Below are positions 16,689-24,737 of a DNA stretch of 32,825 nucleotides, piece after piece (position 1 is the first letter of the stretch; every line of letters begins with the position of its first letter). The stretch comes from Muribaculaceae bacterium Isolate-104 (HZI) (GTDB taxonomy: Bacteria > Bacteroidota > Bacteroidia > Bacteroidales > Muribaculaceae), in the NCBI GenBank assembly GCA_003762715.1, contig RIBJ01000049.1, forward strand, positions 1-32,825, given 5' to 3'. The notes under the pieces were generated by a model that did not search any database, was not told the origin of the DNA, and saw nothing but the letters and a program-made list of their open reading frames with translations. The translations under genes were made by a program, and so were the position numbers.

Positions 16689-16709
16689 TAACTTTGTAGT
16701 GCAAAATTA
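16689..16709. promoter_or_regulatory. Facing promoter pair between reductase and HxlR genes
   Basis: A rightward -7 box TAACTTTG (16689-16696) and a leftward -7 box TAATTTTG (16702-16709 on the minus strand) face each other 5 bases apart, so both polymerases cannot sit there at once. The leftward promoter has a TTG at 16730-16732 (minus strand), 20 bases from its -7 box. Confidence 0.6.
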
Positions 16710-16736
16710 GGTGAGAATCAGAGTCTAACCAACAAC

Positions 16737-16768
16737 TTACCGAAAGGTTTGACCCTTACCGAAAAGTT
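16737..16768. repeat. Tandem repeat, candidate HxlR operator
   Basis: CTTACCGAAAGGTTTG and CTTACCGAAAAGTTTG occur about 16 bases apart in the leader of the HxlR gene, next to the -33 region of the divergent reductase promoter. Two phased copies beside a regulator gene suggest an operator, but no clean dyad is visible. Confidence 0.45.
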
Positions 16769-16805
16769 TGTTTTACTCATTTTCAATCAATTCTGCAAAC
16801 ACGAT

Positions 16806-17156
16806 ATGGCAAAAAAATTGGACTATGAATATTGCAAAGCCGCTCCGATGCTTGAATGGCTCGGGAACAAATGGGCTTTGGTCGTTCTCGTGAAGATTTC
16901 CGAGAACGAACCGGTGCGCTTCAACGAACTGTACCGTAATATTCCATCCGTGTCTGAGAAAGTGCTGTCGCAGGTGTTGAAACAACTCACAACGGACGGC
17001 ATAATCGAGCGTCAGCTTTACCCGGATGTACCGCCTCGTGTGGAATATTCCATCACAGACTTAGGAAAAACACTATTGCCTCATGTCGAAGCGTTAATCA
17101 AGTGGGGACAGGACAACTTTGAACAGATAATGATTAACCGACACAATAATGAGTGA
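16806..17156 (+). CDS. HxlR-family transcriptional regulator
   Basis: A 116-residue winged-helix regulator. ATG 16806 gives MAKKLDYEYCKAAPMLEWLGNKW, the usual HxlR start; an upstream TTG frame adds unrelated residues. Family features: Cys10 before LGNKWALVVL, the recognition region RFNELYRNIPSVSEKVLSQVLKQL, and the wing VPPRVEYSITDLG. HxlR proteins often sense electrophiles or oxidants through the N-terminal Cys. It overlaps the next gene by 8 bases and leads an operon of small metabolic genes while facing the flavodoxin-type gene. Confidence 0.9.
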   Translation: MAKKLDYEYCKAAPMLEWLGNKWALVVLVKISENEPVRFNELYRNIPSVSEKVLSQVLKQLTTDGIIERQLYPDVPPRVEYSITDLGKTLLPHVEALIKWGQDNFEQIMINRHNNE

Positions 17157-17499
17157 GGCGTCCAATAGAAAACTTATAAGATGGATAGGCATAACCCTTG
17201 CGGTTATGTTCATTCTGCCATTTGCAGTAGCCAAACTTGCATCAGAATGTTCAGGTATGATACTGTGCATGATGTTGTTTTTTGTCATCGGCCCCAGCTA
17301 TTCCATAATACTTGGTATTGTCGCTGGACGAAACATAAAAGCATTATGGAACCTGCCTCTAATATCTGCGGTTGCATTTCTTGCAGGTACATGGCTGTTC
17401 TTTGATATTCATGAACCGTGGTTTATCGTCTATGCCACAACATATCTGTGTATCGGAGTTGTCGCAATGCTGATAACAAACTATATAAAAAGAAAATAA
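17149..17499 (+). CDS. Small integral membrane protein
   Basis: A 116-residue hydrophobic protein with four likely transmembrane helices (about 10-30, 37-60, 67-86 and 90-112) and a positive C-terminus KRK. No family was recognised. Its ATG lies inside the last codons of the HxlR gene, and the tautomerase gene follows after one base, so it is translated from the same message. Confidence 0.75.
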   Translation: MSEASNRKLIRWIGITLAVMFILPFAVAKLASECSGMILCMMLFFVIGPSYSIILGIVAGRNIKALWNLPLISAVAFLAGTWLFFDIHEPWFIVYATTYLCIGVVAMLITNYIKRK

Positions 17500-17500
17500 T

Positions 17501-17698
17501 ATGCCCTACATATCCATTGAAAGCGGAAAATTAACCGCTGAGCAAAAGAAAGAACTTATAGAACGCCTCACAGCGACAGCCTCCGAGATAACCCATATCC
17601 CGGAGCAGTTCTTCACAATAACCATCAAGGAACTCCCAGATGAAAATTTTGGCATCGGCGGCAAATCCATTGATGAGATAAAACGTAATTACAAATAA
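17501..17698 (+). CDS. 4-oxalocrotonate tautomerase family protein
   Basis: A 65-residue protein of standard length for the family. It starts MPYISIESGKLT, so removal of Met exposes the catalytic Pro1; the LTAEQKKELIERLT helix and the IPEQFFTITIKELP strand match the fold, and GIGGKSIDEIKR forms the tail. Such enzymes tautomerise or detoxify small unsaturated keto acids as hexamers. The stop overlaps the esterase ATG by one base (17698). Confidence 0.9.
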   Translation: MPYISIESGKLTAEQKKELIERLTATASEITHIPEQFFTITIKELPDENFGIGGKSIDEIKRNYK

Positions 17699-18468
17699 TG
17701 GGAACGATTCAACATTCTGTTTTTCATAGTGAGATATTAGACAAACAAATGGCTATATCCACTTATATTCCAGACACGCATAACCAATACGGGAAATTGC
17801 CCATCTTGTATTTTCTACATGGACGAGGTGGTGATGAAAACTTCATAGAGTTGTTGGATGTAAAAAGCGTTGCTGATTCTCTTATTTCATCAAATATTAT
17901 CAACCCTTTGATAATTGTCTGTCCTCGAATGGAAAACACACGAGGCTTAAATACCTATTCAGAATCAGCTTTTAGTGATAATTTAGGCTCTATTGTCAAC
18001 TTAGGACGATATGAGGACTATTTCATCAATGAAGTTATCCCATTTGCCGAAATGAAGTATGAAATATCTGAACGGTTTATCGGAGGTGCTTCTGCTGGGG
18101 GATATGCAGCGATTCATTATGGGCTGAAATATCCAAGTCTGTTTTCTCGTATAGGAGGACATATGCCGGCAATAGAAATAGAACTTGAAGAATCTGACAT
18201 TCAATATTACGGTGATGAAGAAGGCTTCCATCTAAACAATCCGTTGGAATTTAATGGATTTAATCAAGCTCATCAATTACAATCTTGGTATTTGGATGCC
18301 GGAGATAAAGACGAAGGTGGATTTAATATATCCATGAATATGTTTGCCAATCATCTAATAAAAAACGACATGAAAGTGGTACACCATATCTTTGACGGGC
18401 ATCATAATTTACAATATATCAAGGATAATATCTCCAAGTATCTGGTTTTCTACAACGGCAAAAGATGA
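17698..18468 (+). CDS. Alpha/beta hydrolase, esterase D-like
   Basis: A 256-residue putative esterase. LYFLHGRGGDEN gives the oxyanion-hole strand, GGASAGGYAAIHYGLKYP carries the nucleophile Ser132, LDAGDKDEG (about 199-207) supplies the acid Asp, and DGHHNLQY (about 234-241) the His. There is no signal peptide, so it is cytoplasmic. The closest well-known relatives are the esterase D/S-formylglutathione hydrolase group and ferulic-acid-esterase-like enterochelin hydrolases; the substrate is unknown. Overlaps both neighbours by one to four bases in the HxlR operon. Confidence 0.85.
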   Translation: MGTIQHSVFHSEILDKQMAISTYIPDTHNQYGKLPILYFLHGRGGDENFIELLDVKSVADSLISSNIINPLIIVCPRMENTRGLNTYSESAFSDNLGSIVNLGRYEDYFINEVIPFAEMKYEISERFIGGASAGGYAAIHYGLKYPSLFSRIGGHMPAIEIELEESDIQYYGDEEGFHLNNPLEFNGFNQAHQLQSWYLDAGDKDEGGFNISMNMFANHLIKNDMKVVHHIFDGHHNLQYIKDNISKYLVFYNGKR

Positions 18469-19034
18469 CACCTGTAAATATCCTCGACATCAAAGAGCGG
18501 GCGCAGTTCCGACAGTGGCTGATTGAGAATCATGCCACAGAACGGGAGTGCTGGGTGGTGGCGAAGCGTGGTAAAACTCCGCCGGAGGACGCGCTTTGGT
18601 ATCTTGATGCCGTTGAGGAGGCTCTGTGTTTCGGTTGGATTGACTCTACTTTGAAAAACGTCAACGGCGAGCCGCTGCAACGCTTCGGACCGAGAACGAA
18701 ATCCGGCAAGTGGACTGAACTCAACAAGGAGCGATGCCGCAGGCTGGAAAAATTAGGACTGATGACCGAAAGCGGGCGCAGGGCTTGTCCAGATCTTACC
18801 GCAGAATTTAAGATTATGCCGGAGATAATCAAGACTTTCAAAAAAACGCCCATTGCATGGGAGAACTTTCAGGCTATGCCACCTCTCTATCAACGCGTGA
18901 GGATAGACAATATCCACAGGGTAAAATCAAAACCGGAACTGTTCAACAATCGCCTGCAAAAACTGATAGAGGCAAGTGCCAATGGTGAAATGATTGGCGA
19001 CTGGCACGACTGCGGTCGCCTACTTAACTATTGA
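18465..19034 (+). CDS. YdeI/OmpD-associated family protein
   Basis: A 189-residue protein with the YdeI pattern: FRQWLIENHATERECWVVAKRGKT, ALCFGWIDSTLKNVNGEPLQRFGPRTKSGKWTELNKER, and a helical C-terminal part. The family is common and still poorly understood; members are linked to stress or peptide resistance in enterobacteria. Its ATG overlaps the esterase stop. It ends convergently with the response regulator, the two coding regions overlapping by 11 bases. Confidence 0.85.
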   Translation: MTPVNILDIKERAQFRQWLIENHATERECWVVAKRGKTPPEDALWYLDAVEEALCFGWIDSTLKNVNGEPLQRFGPRTKSGKWTELNKERCRRLEKLGLMTESGRRACPDLTAEFKIMPEIIKTFKKTPIAWENFQAMPPLYQRVRIDNIHRVKSKPELFNNRLQKLIEASANGEMIGDWHDCGRLLNY

Positions 19035-19701
19035 CTGTAAGCATATAACCTATTCCCCGTTGGTTGATTATTGAGATACGGTCATCATAACTAAGGTATT
19101 GTCTCAGTTTGTGAATGAACCCATGAAGTGAGTTGCGACTATATGGGTCGTCACGTTGCCATATCAGAACCATCAGAGCTGAAGCATCAACGGTACTTCC
19201 TTTGTTGACAATAAGTTCTTTTAATAATCGTGCTTCAATACTTGAAAGTTCAATGCTTTTGTTTGAATGAATGAGAGTCTGGGTATCTAACCGCAAAACA
19301 TAATCTCCAACCGGATATTCATAATCCTCATTGTGAATATTTCTTCGGAGTAATGCCTTGATACGGACAATAAGTTCGAGCATCTTGAATGGCTTTTTCA
19401 GATAATCGTTACCTCCAAGTTCAAAGCCGGTGACAATATCGTCAATTTCTGATTTTGCAGTAAGAAACAGCAACGGAACATTTTTATCAATCTGCCGTAT
19501 CTTCCTTGCCATTTCAAAACCATCCATCTTAGGCATCATGACATCAGCCACAATGATGTCGGGATTTATCTTGGAATAGCGAAGCAAGCCCTCCTCACCA
19601 TTGAAAGCAGTGAATACTTCAAAACCGTCACGCTGAAGAGTCTCCACAATAATCATGGAGAGTGTGTCATCATCTTCTACAAGCAAAATCCTATTCTTCA
19701 T
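19024..19701 (-). CDS. OmpR-family response regulator
   Basis: A 225-residue two-component regulator. The receiver domain has the acidic pocket EDDD (9-12), phosphoacceptor Asp53 (IIVADVMMPKMDG), the Thr of LFLTAK and the Lys of LKKPF. The C-terminal OmpR winged helix includes IELSSIEARLLKELIVN and RNSLHGFIHKLRQYL. Resembles RprY of Bacteroides. Its start overlaps the kinase stop by four bases, so the two are co-translated. Confidence 0.92.
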   Translation of the reverse strand: MKNRILLVEDDDTLSMIIVETLQRDGFEVFTAFNGEEGLLRYSKINPDIIVADVMMPKMDGFEMARKIRQIDKNVPLLFLTAKSEIDDIVTGFELGGNDYLKKPFKMLELIVRIKALLRRNIHNEDYEYPVGDYVLRLDTQTLIHSNKSIELSSIEARLLKELIVNKGSTVDASALMVLIWQRDDPYSRNSLHGFIHKLRQYLSYDDRISIINQRGIGYMLTVNS

Positions 19702-21026
19702 TGCGCCGTAAATTTTATGATAAACTTCGTTCCTTTTCCAACTTCACTCGACACAGATATATTCCAACCATGCTTTTCAACTATCGACTTTACATAGAAC
19801 AGGCCAATACCATAACCTCGTTGATTCTGGCGGTTTCCTGAAGGAACGCGATAGAATTTATTGAAAATCTCGGGCAAGTATTTTTTTGCGATACCTATTC
19901 CGTTGTCTGACAGAACGATTGAATTGTCATCCGCCGTTATTTCAATAACTACATCATCTTCGGAATATTTCACGCTGTTGTCTATGAGATTGTATATGAT
20001 ATTTGACAGATGCGTGGGATCGGCTGAAACATGCGCTCCTCCATCACAAGTCAATGAGAACGTGCATTTTTTACGAATCTTGATTTTATGTTGCTCTATT
20101 ATGCCTTCCAAAAACGGCTTCAACTGAATTTTCTCTTTAGCCATAGATAGATTTTTCCTCCGTTCCATGCTCATAGCCAAGATATTCTCAACAAGGCCTG
20201 TCAGTTTCGACAGCTGTTCAAGGGACGCTTTGAGGTATTTTCTTGTACGCGCTTGATCGGCAGGGTCCGGAAATTGAAGTAGCGAATCGTTTGCCGCATA
20301 AGCTATTGCGATTGGTGTCTTCAGTTCATGGGTCATATTGTTTGTGAAATCATCTTTCATCTCTTCAATAGTCCGTTGCCTGTTTATGACATGAAGCAGA
20401 TACCAGAATGCACAACCGAGCACAATGGCAATGGCTGCGTTTACCGCGATAACACCGCTCATTTCATGCAGAACCTTACCGGCGAGAGGTGAAATATATG
20501 CTTCAGTGATTAGTTTGCCATCAACACGGTTGCCAATCTCCCACATGCTTCCAGAATGCTCTATGGTATCTCCTTCTTTAAGTATTATGACATTCTCAGG
20601 ATAAAAGCCGGAGAAATTCAATTCGCGTCTAAATACTTCTTCAAGCAATTCGATGTTGGGTTCTCCTTCGTTCCCATAAGTTTCATGCAGATAATTGGTT
20701 ATGACAGAAATAAGCTGTCGGTCCATTCGTTTATAACCTTGCGAGTACTTTACCTTGATAAGTTCCTCAGGTGTCTTTGCCGCTCCAATATCAGATTTTT
20801 GCAATCCGAGCCACACTGTAATCACACCGTTTTCATCACCATATCCGGCAATATTAAGTCGGTCAATCAATTCGATCAGGTCGGCACGCATGAGACATTG
20901 CTCCACGTCACCGACATAACGTTCCTTTATGGAATTATACAGTGATACCATAAAAGTGACATCGGCTATAAACAGAGCCAAAAGTATTGATATTATAGAG
21001 ATTGTGATAATTCTAAAGTGTTTCAT
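19698..21026 (-). CDS. Membrane sensor histidine kinase
   Basis: A 442-residue kinase with ATG at 21026 giving MKHFRIITISIISILLALF; a longer frame upstream only adds unrelated residues. A first membrane helix (5-27) and a second (about 168-190) enclose a periplasmic sensor of about 140 residues. HisKA box FTNNMTHELKTPIA has phospho-acceptor His233. The ATPase domain shows the N box IIYNLIDNSVKYS, G1 LSDNGIGI, the F box and GYGIGLFYVK. Resembles RprX of Bacteroides. It is divergent from an outer-membrane barrel gene, a likely target of the pair. Confidence 0.92.
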   Translation of the reverse strand: MKHFRIITISIISILLALFIADVTFMVSLYNSIKERYVGDVEQCLMRADLIELIDRLNIAGYGDENGVITVWLGLQKSDIGAAKTPEELIKVKYSQGYKRMDRQLISVITNYLHETYGNEGEPNIELLEEVFRRELNFSGFYPENVIILKEGDTIEHSGSMWEIGNRVDGKLITEAYISPLAGKVLHEMSGVIAVNAAIAIVLGCAFWYLLHVINRQRTIEEMKDDFTNNMTHELKTPIAIAYAANDSLLQFPDPADQARTRKYLKASLEQLSKLTGLVENILAMSMERRKNLSMAKEKIQLKPFLEGIIEQHKIKIRKKCTFSLTCDGGAHVSADPTHLSNIIYNLIDNSVKYSEDDVVIEITADDNSIVLSDNGIGIAKKYLPEIFNKFYRVPSGNRQNQRGYGIGLFYVKSIVEKHGWNISVSSEVGKGTKFIIKFTAQ

Positions 21027-21138
21027 GAATACAAAATTAGCATAATTATTTGAGAGAATGGCGCGTACATGTTCAAGATTAAGACTAAATAAGGGAGTAT
21101 AAGTATTGATTAAGACTACTAACTGTAATTTCGCCGCC

Positions 21139-23205
21139 ATGAAAGCAATACTTCTACCCACAATCTTAGTAGCCTGTCAAGCATTCGGACAGGTGACATC
21201 CCCCGACTCAATACAAGCAAAAGAACTGAATGAAGTGACAGTCGTGGCAAAAAATCAACGCACGGATTCTAAAAAGACGGTATATATCCCAAATAATCGC
21301 CAACGCTCTGCGGCGTCTGACGGAGTGTCGCTTCTGGCACGGATGAACATACCGCAATTAGATGTAAACCCTCTTTCTGAATCAGTCAAGACTGCCGACA
21401 ATCAGGGGGTGAGTCTGTTTATAAACTACCATCAGGCAACAAAGGAAGATGTGGCCGGGTTAAATCCGCAGAATGTAAATAGGGTTGAGTACTACGATTT
21501 CCCTACCGACCCTCGGTTTATGCGTGCTCAACATGCGGTAAATTTTGTCACAAAAGCACAGATGTTCGGAGGTTATATTAAAATCTCCAGCAAGGAACGA
21601 ATCTTTGTACGGAGTGGTAACGCCTCTGTCTATTCCAAGTTCAGTTACAAGGCTATGGAGTATGATGTGATGGCGAATGGAGAACATGACGATAATTCCC
21701 ACATCGGCAATCAAACCGTCGAATCGTATAAATTCCCCGACAAAACATTAGAACGATTATCAAGCACTTCTTCCGGAAAATATCGTGAGCGTAATATGTT
21801 TGCCGCATTACGGGCCTCGTGGAATAAGGCTGATAATTTTTCCTTCCGTAACCTTATTTCACTCCGACGAAACCGTACTCCCATAAATAATACCTTTGGC
21901 AAGGTTGAGATTTTGCCGGGAGGAAAGATTGATGATTATGCTTCTAATAATAACCTATCATACCTGCAACTCGGATGGGAGAGCGATATTTATGCCTCTA
22001 TATGTAAGGGATGGTCGCTTAATGGTAATGTTCAGGCAGAATATGATGATAACAAGACGGGAAGCATCTATGATGCCGGAGAAACATCAATCATAAACAA
22101 TGCACAAGAGCACAATTGGACTATCAGAAGCAACATCCAGATTAACAAGACCATCAATGATAAATTCTCTTTATTCGCCACTCTTCTTGCCGGTGGAGGC
22201 ATAACAAAAATCAAATATTCCGGTTCAGATAATGCTCAAAACATATTCAAACCTATTTTTGGTGGAGCCTCAGTCGGTGTGTCCATCTCTTTGGGTAAAC
22301 TATCCGGCAGTGTTGATGGCGGTTTTGCTATGGAGTCGAGTACAATCAACGGCAAGACCATAAACGATAACTATCCATTTACGCACGTCAATCTTCAATA
22401 TGTCCCTAATCAAAAGAACTCTATAGGTGTGTGGTTTCAGTATGCGGCATTTTCTCCGGATGCTGCCATGAAGAATCCCAATATGGTACAGCAGAATGAG
22501 TTGCTGTATCTGTCCGGTAATCCGGAACTGCACAGTTCCAAACATATAGCTGCAAATCTTAGTTATACTTTCCTGCCCAATAATATGTGGCAACTTTCCG
22601 CATACGCCACCATGTTCCGAATAATGAATCGTCAGGCTCCGATATATCTGCCGGAAGCACCCGGAGGAATGATGGTGAAGAAATATTATAACGATGGCGA
22701 TTATAATCATGGGCAGATAGGAGCAAGTCTCTCGGGGAAATTCCTTAGTGGTAAACTTGCCGCGTCGGTTGCGCCACGCGTGCTTCTCTATCATACAACA
22801 GGAATCAACAGCATATCACGTTATCCATTCAGCATCAGCACGAATATTGACTATTACGCCGGAGCATTCTTCTTCAATATATACTGGAGCTCGGCAAACA
22901 GTTATGTTGACGGAGAAACATGTTATTACAGAAAGTTGCCAAGCGAATACTCAGTTTCTGCCGGATGGTCAAAAAATGGTTGGAATTTTCAGATCATAGC
23001 TGCAAATTTCTTCCGTTCATCATGGAAAATGAGCGACGACATATTTCAATCAAAATGGTTCGATAGTAAAATCACACAGTATGGAGCCGATTATCACCGT
23101 AAAATATCCCTGACAGTTTCATACACGTTCAATTATGGTCGAAAACTAAATGTCACCAATGAACTTAGGGATAACGGAGGAGGAAGTTCGAATATATTAC
23201 GGTAA
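21139..23205 (+). CDS. Outer-membrane beta-barrel (TonB-receptor-like) protein
   Basis: A 688-residue protein starting at ATG 21139 with signal peptide MKAILLPTILVACQAFGQ. A reduced plug-like region follows (LNEVTVVAKNQ, then NVNRVEYYDFPTDPRF), and the rest consists of alternating aromatic strands expected of a large barrel, ending in a strand rather than a clear terminal Phe. No N-terminal carboxypeptidase-like repeat is seen. Such proteins are widespread in Bacteroidales as outer membrane beta-barrel family proteins; ligand unknown. A near-consensus -7 box TAATTTCG (21126-21133) lies only 6 bases before the ATG with TTG at 21106, so the message may be almost leaderless. Confidence 0.82.
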   Translation: MKAILLPTILVACQAFGQVTSPDSIQAKELNEVTVVAKNQRTDSKKTVYIPNNRQRSAASDGVSLLARMNIPQLDVNPLSESVKTADNQGVSLFINYHQATKEDVAGLNPQNVNRVEYYDFPTDPRFMRAQHAVNFVTKAQMFGGYIKISSKERIFVRSGNASVYSKFSYKAMEYDVMANGEHDDNSHIGNQTVESYKFPDKTLERLSSTSSGKYRERNMFAALRASWNKADNFSFRNLISLRRNRTPINNTFGKVEILPGGKIDDYASNNNLSYLQLGWESDIYASICKGWSLNGNVQAEYDDNKTGSIYDAGETSIINNAQEHNWTIRSNIQINKTINDKFSLFATLLAGGGITKIKYSGSDNAQNIFKPIFGGASVGVSISLGKLSGSVDGGFAMESSTINGKTINDNYPFTHVNLQYVPNQKNSIGVWFQYAAFSPDAAMKNPNMVQQNELLYLSGNPELHSSKHIAANLSYTFLPNNMWQLSAYATMFRIMNRQAPIYLPEAPGGMMVKKYYNDGDYNHGQIGASLSGKFLSGKLAASVAPRVLLYHTTGINSISRYPFSISTNIDYYAGAFFFNIYWSSANSYVDGETCYYRKLPSEYSVSAGWSKNGWNFQIIAANFFRSSWKMSDDIFQSKWFDSKITQYGADYHRKISLTVSYTFNYGRKLNVTNELRDNGGGSSNILR

Positions 23206-23215
23206 AGAAGCCAGA

Positions 23216-23590
23216 TTATGATTGTCTATGATTTTTCAAATTCCTCGTTACGGTTTTCAAGTTTTGCTTGCCCCATTCGGATAATTGGTTGAGTATCGGT
23301 ATAAGCGATTTGCCCAGTTCGGTAAGTTCATACTCGGTGCGTGGAGGCACCTCAGCATAGAGTATGCGTTTGACAAGTCCGACGGATTCAAGTGTTTTCA
23401 GATGTCCTGAGAGAACTTTTGGGGATATGTCCGGAATGGCGCGTGACAACTCATTGAACCGCATGACTCCAAACTCATCAAGAATGACGAGAAGAAGCAT
23501 CGACCACTTGTTGGCGAAGTGAGCTATCACGTTGCGCATGGGGCACGTTACCACACACGAATATTTTTCTGAAATTTTTTCGGTCTTCAT
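23216..23590 (-). CDS. HxlR-family transcriptional regulator (second copy)
   Basis: A 124-residue winged-helix regulator with the signature CPMRNVIAHFANKWSMLLL; Cys12 and Cys16 precede the helix and are candidates for redox sensing. Recognition region RFNELSRAIPDISPKVLSGHLKTL and wing VPPRTEYELTELG match the family. It is divergent from the DJ-1 gene, and a perfect dyad lies between them, so it probably controls both. It differs from the copy at 16806 in about half its residues. Confidence 0.9.
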   Translation of the reverse strand: MKTEKISEKYSCVVTCPMRNVIAHFANKWSMLLLVILDEFGVMRFNELSRAIPDISPKVLSGHLKTLESVGLVKRILYAEVPPRTEYELTELGKSLIPILNQLSEWGKQNLKTVTRNLKNHRQS

Positions 23591-23630
23591 CTTGTTGATA
23601 CTGACTAAAAGTGAGTTTGAAGTAAGTGGC

Positions 23631-23643
23631 TACTTTCAAAGTA
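23631..23643. promoter_or_regulatory. Dyad TACTTTcAAAGTA, candidate HxlR operator
   Basis: A perfect 6-bp inverted repeat around one base, of the TACTT..AAGTA type known for HxlR/YodB-like regulators. It lies six bases upstream of the -33 TTG (23649-23651) of the DJ-1 promoter and in the leader of the HxlR gene. A second half-site GAAGTA is just to its left. Confidence 0.55.
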
Positions 23644-23648
23644 ACCTC

Positions 23649-23717
23649 TTGCGGAGCAATGTTTTGATGTATAACTTTGCGCTATCCAAAGGGTAGCTGT
23701 TATCCTTTGCAAAGTTA
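23649..23717. promoter_or_regulatory. Divergent promoters of HxlR and DJ-1 genes
   Basis: Rightward: TTG 23649-23651, 20-base gap, TAACTTTG at 23672-23679, leading to the DJ-1 gene with a leader of about 45 bases. Leftward: TAACTTTG on the minus strand at 23710-23717, for the HxlR gene. Transcripts would overlap at their 5' ends. Confidence 0.65.
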
Positions 23718-23728
23718 ACAAAAACATA

Positions 23729-24346
23729 ATGAATACTCAAATTATGACTGAAACCAGTATCAAAATTCCGGCATCGGTTAAGCCTGAGGGAAAGGCTACG
23801 TTTGTGATGCTCGGAACCGGCTTTGACGAAATCGAAGCCATCGCACCAGTCGATGTGATGCGTCGTGCAGGTATGGAGGTTTACACCGTTTCAATGACGG
23901 AAAACCGTCTTGTGAGAGGTGCTACCGGTAACAATATCGTAGCCGACATGACGGTTGCTGACCTTAATCCCTCGCAGATTGACTGGCTCGTATTTCCGGG
24001 CGCGGACAAAAGCGAAGCTGCCGTAAACCTTGACAGGGGGCTTCAGAATCTCGTAAAGGAACATTGGGAGAATGGTGGCAGAATTGCAGCCATCTGTGCT
24101 GCTCCGGCTCTCGTTCTCGGCCCGCTCGGAATTATCTCAGAAACCCCGGCAACAGGTTATCCATTCCTGAAAGATGAGTTTGAAAAGAACGGTGGCACAT
24201 ATTCCGAAGACAACGTGGTTGTCACAGACCGTCTGATAACCTCGAAAGGCCCCGGCACCACTCTTGAATTTGCCCTTGCCATAGTCAGGAAAGCAAAGGG
24301 TGAAGAAACGGAGAAAGCCCTTCGTGAAGGTATGGTGATTGCATAA
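23729..24346 (+). CDS. DJ-1/PfpI family protein
   Basis: A 205-residue DJ-1-fold protein, complete. Glu34/Glu36 lie in GFDEIEAIAP, nucleophile Cys123 in AAICAAPALVLG, and the closing motif TSKGPGTTLEFALAIV is present, all as in YajL/DJ-1. Relatives act as glyoxalases, deglycase-like or redox-stress proteins. The first 22 residues are an extension not needed by the fold; ATG at 23744 is a possible alternative start. Divergent from an HxlR regulator and followed by a terminator, so probably a single-gene stress unit. Confidence 0.9.
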   Translation: MNTQIMTETSIKIPASVKPEGKATFVMLGTGFDEIEAIAPVDVMRRAGMEVYTVSMTENRLVRGATGNNIVADMTVADLNPSQIDWLVFPGADKSEAAVNLDRGLQNLVKEHWENGGRIAAICAAPALVLGPLGIISETPATGYPFLKDEFEKNGGTYSEDNVVVTDRLITSKGPGTTLEFALAIVRKAKGEETEKALREGMVIA

Positions 24347-24376
24347 TCATATATCTCCGAAGGATACTTACCAAAC

Positions 24377-24404
24377 GCCGCCTCCAAAGGCGGCCGAAAT
24401 TTTT
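24377..24404 (+). terminator. Rho-independent terminator of the DJ-1 gene
   Basis: GCCGCC (24377-24382) and GGCGGC (24389-24394) with a 6-base loop TCCAAA, then CGAAATTTTT. Confidence 0.88.
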
Positions 24405-24417
24405 GGAATTTTTAGCG

Positions 24418-24455
24418 TAAAACAGCGGAGCAACTCTTCACAGGGTTACTCCGCT
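24418..24455 (-). terminator. Terminator of the DUF3873/PcfJ unit
   Basis: AGCGGAG-c-AAC (24424-24434) pairs with GTT-a-CTCCGCT (24445-24455). On the minus strand it is followed by GTTTTAC, consistent with ending the leftward transcript of the 24478 gene. Confidence 0.7.
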
Positions 24456-24477
24456 TGGCATATATTACGACTATTGG

Positions 24478-24687
24478 CTATTTCTTCTTCTCTGCAAGCC
24501 ATTCATCCCGCCATTGGCGACAAAGTTCAAGAGTGGATGCTGTTGCAGAGAATAATTCGCCATCGGTATGACGATATTCGTATATCCATTGGAATTTCTT
24601 TGAATATAGGCGATAGGGATTGTAGGCTTTAGAGTATAGTTCTTGTCCCAGCTGAGGGATTAAGAAGTCATATTCAGATTTGCACAT
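24478..24687 (-). CDS. DUF3873-like small ICE protein
   Basis: A 69-residue protein whose C-terminal half, YEYRHTDGELFSATASTLELC...RDEWL, fits the DUF3873 pattern found beside PcfJ in Bacteroidetes conjugative elements (from memory: YxYRxxDGELFS, then a TLExCRxxRDxWL helix). No enzymatic motif or membrane segment. It is the last gene of the leftward PcfK-PcfJ group, 50 bases after PcfJ. Confidence 0.72.
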   Translation of the reverse strand: MCKSEYDFLIPQLGQELYSKAYNPYRLYSKKFQWIYEYRHTDGELFSATASTLELCRQWRDEWLAEKKK

Positions 24688-24737
24688 ATAATGTTTTGAT
24701 TGTGACCTCCACCGGTGCGGTGGAGGTCGGGTTAAAC

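Noticed and set aside
18530-18853. 107-residue open frame on the minus strand
   Set aside because: Antisense to the YdeI-family gene with no supporting features.
21027-21161. Longer start for the histidine kinase
   Set aside because: The added 45 residues precede the first membrane helix without any signal-like feature and would overlap the barrel gene's promoter; ATG 21026 fits the family.
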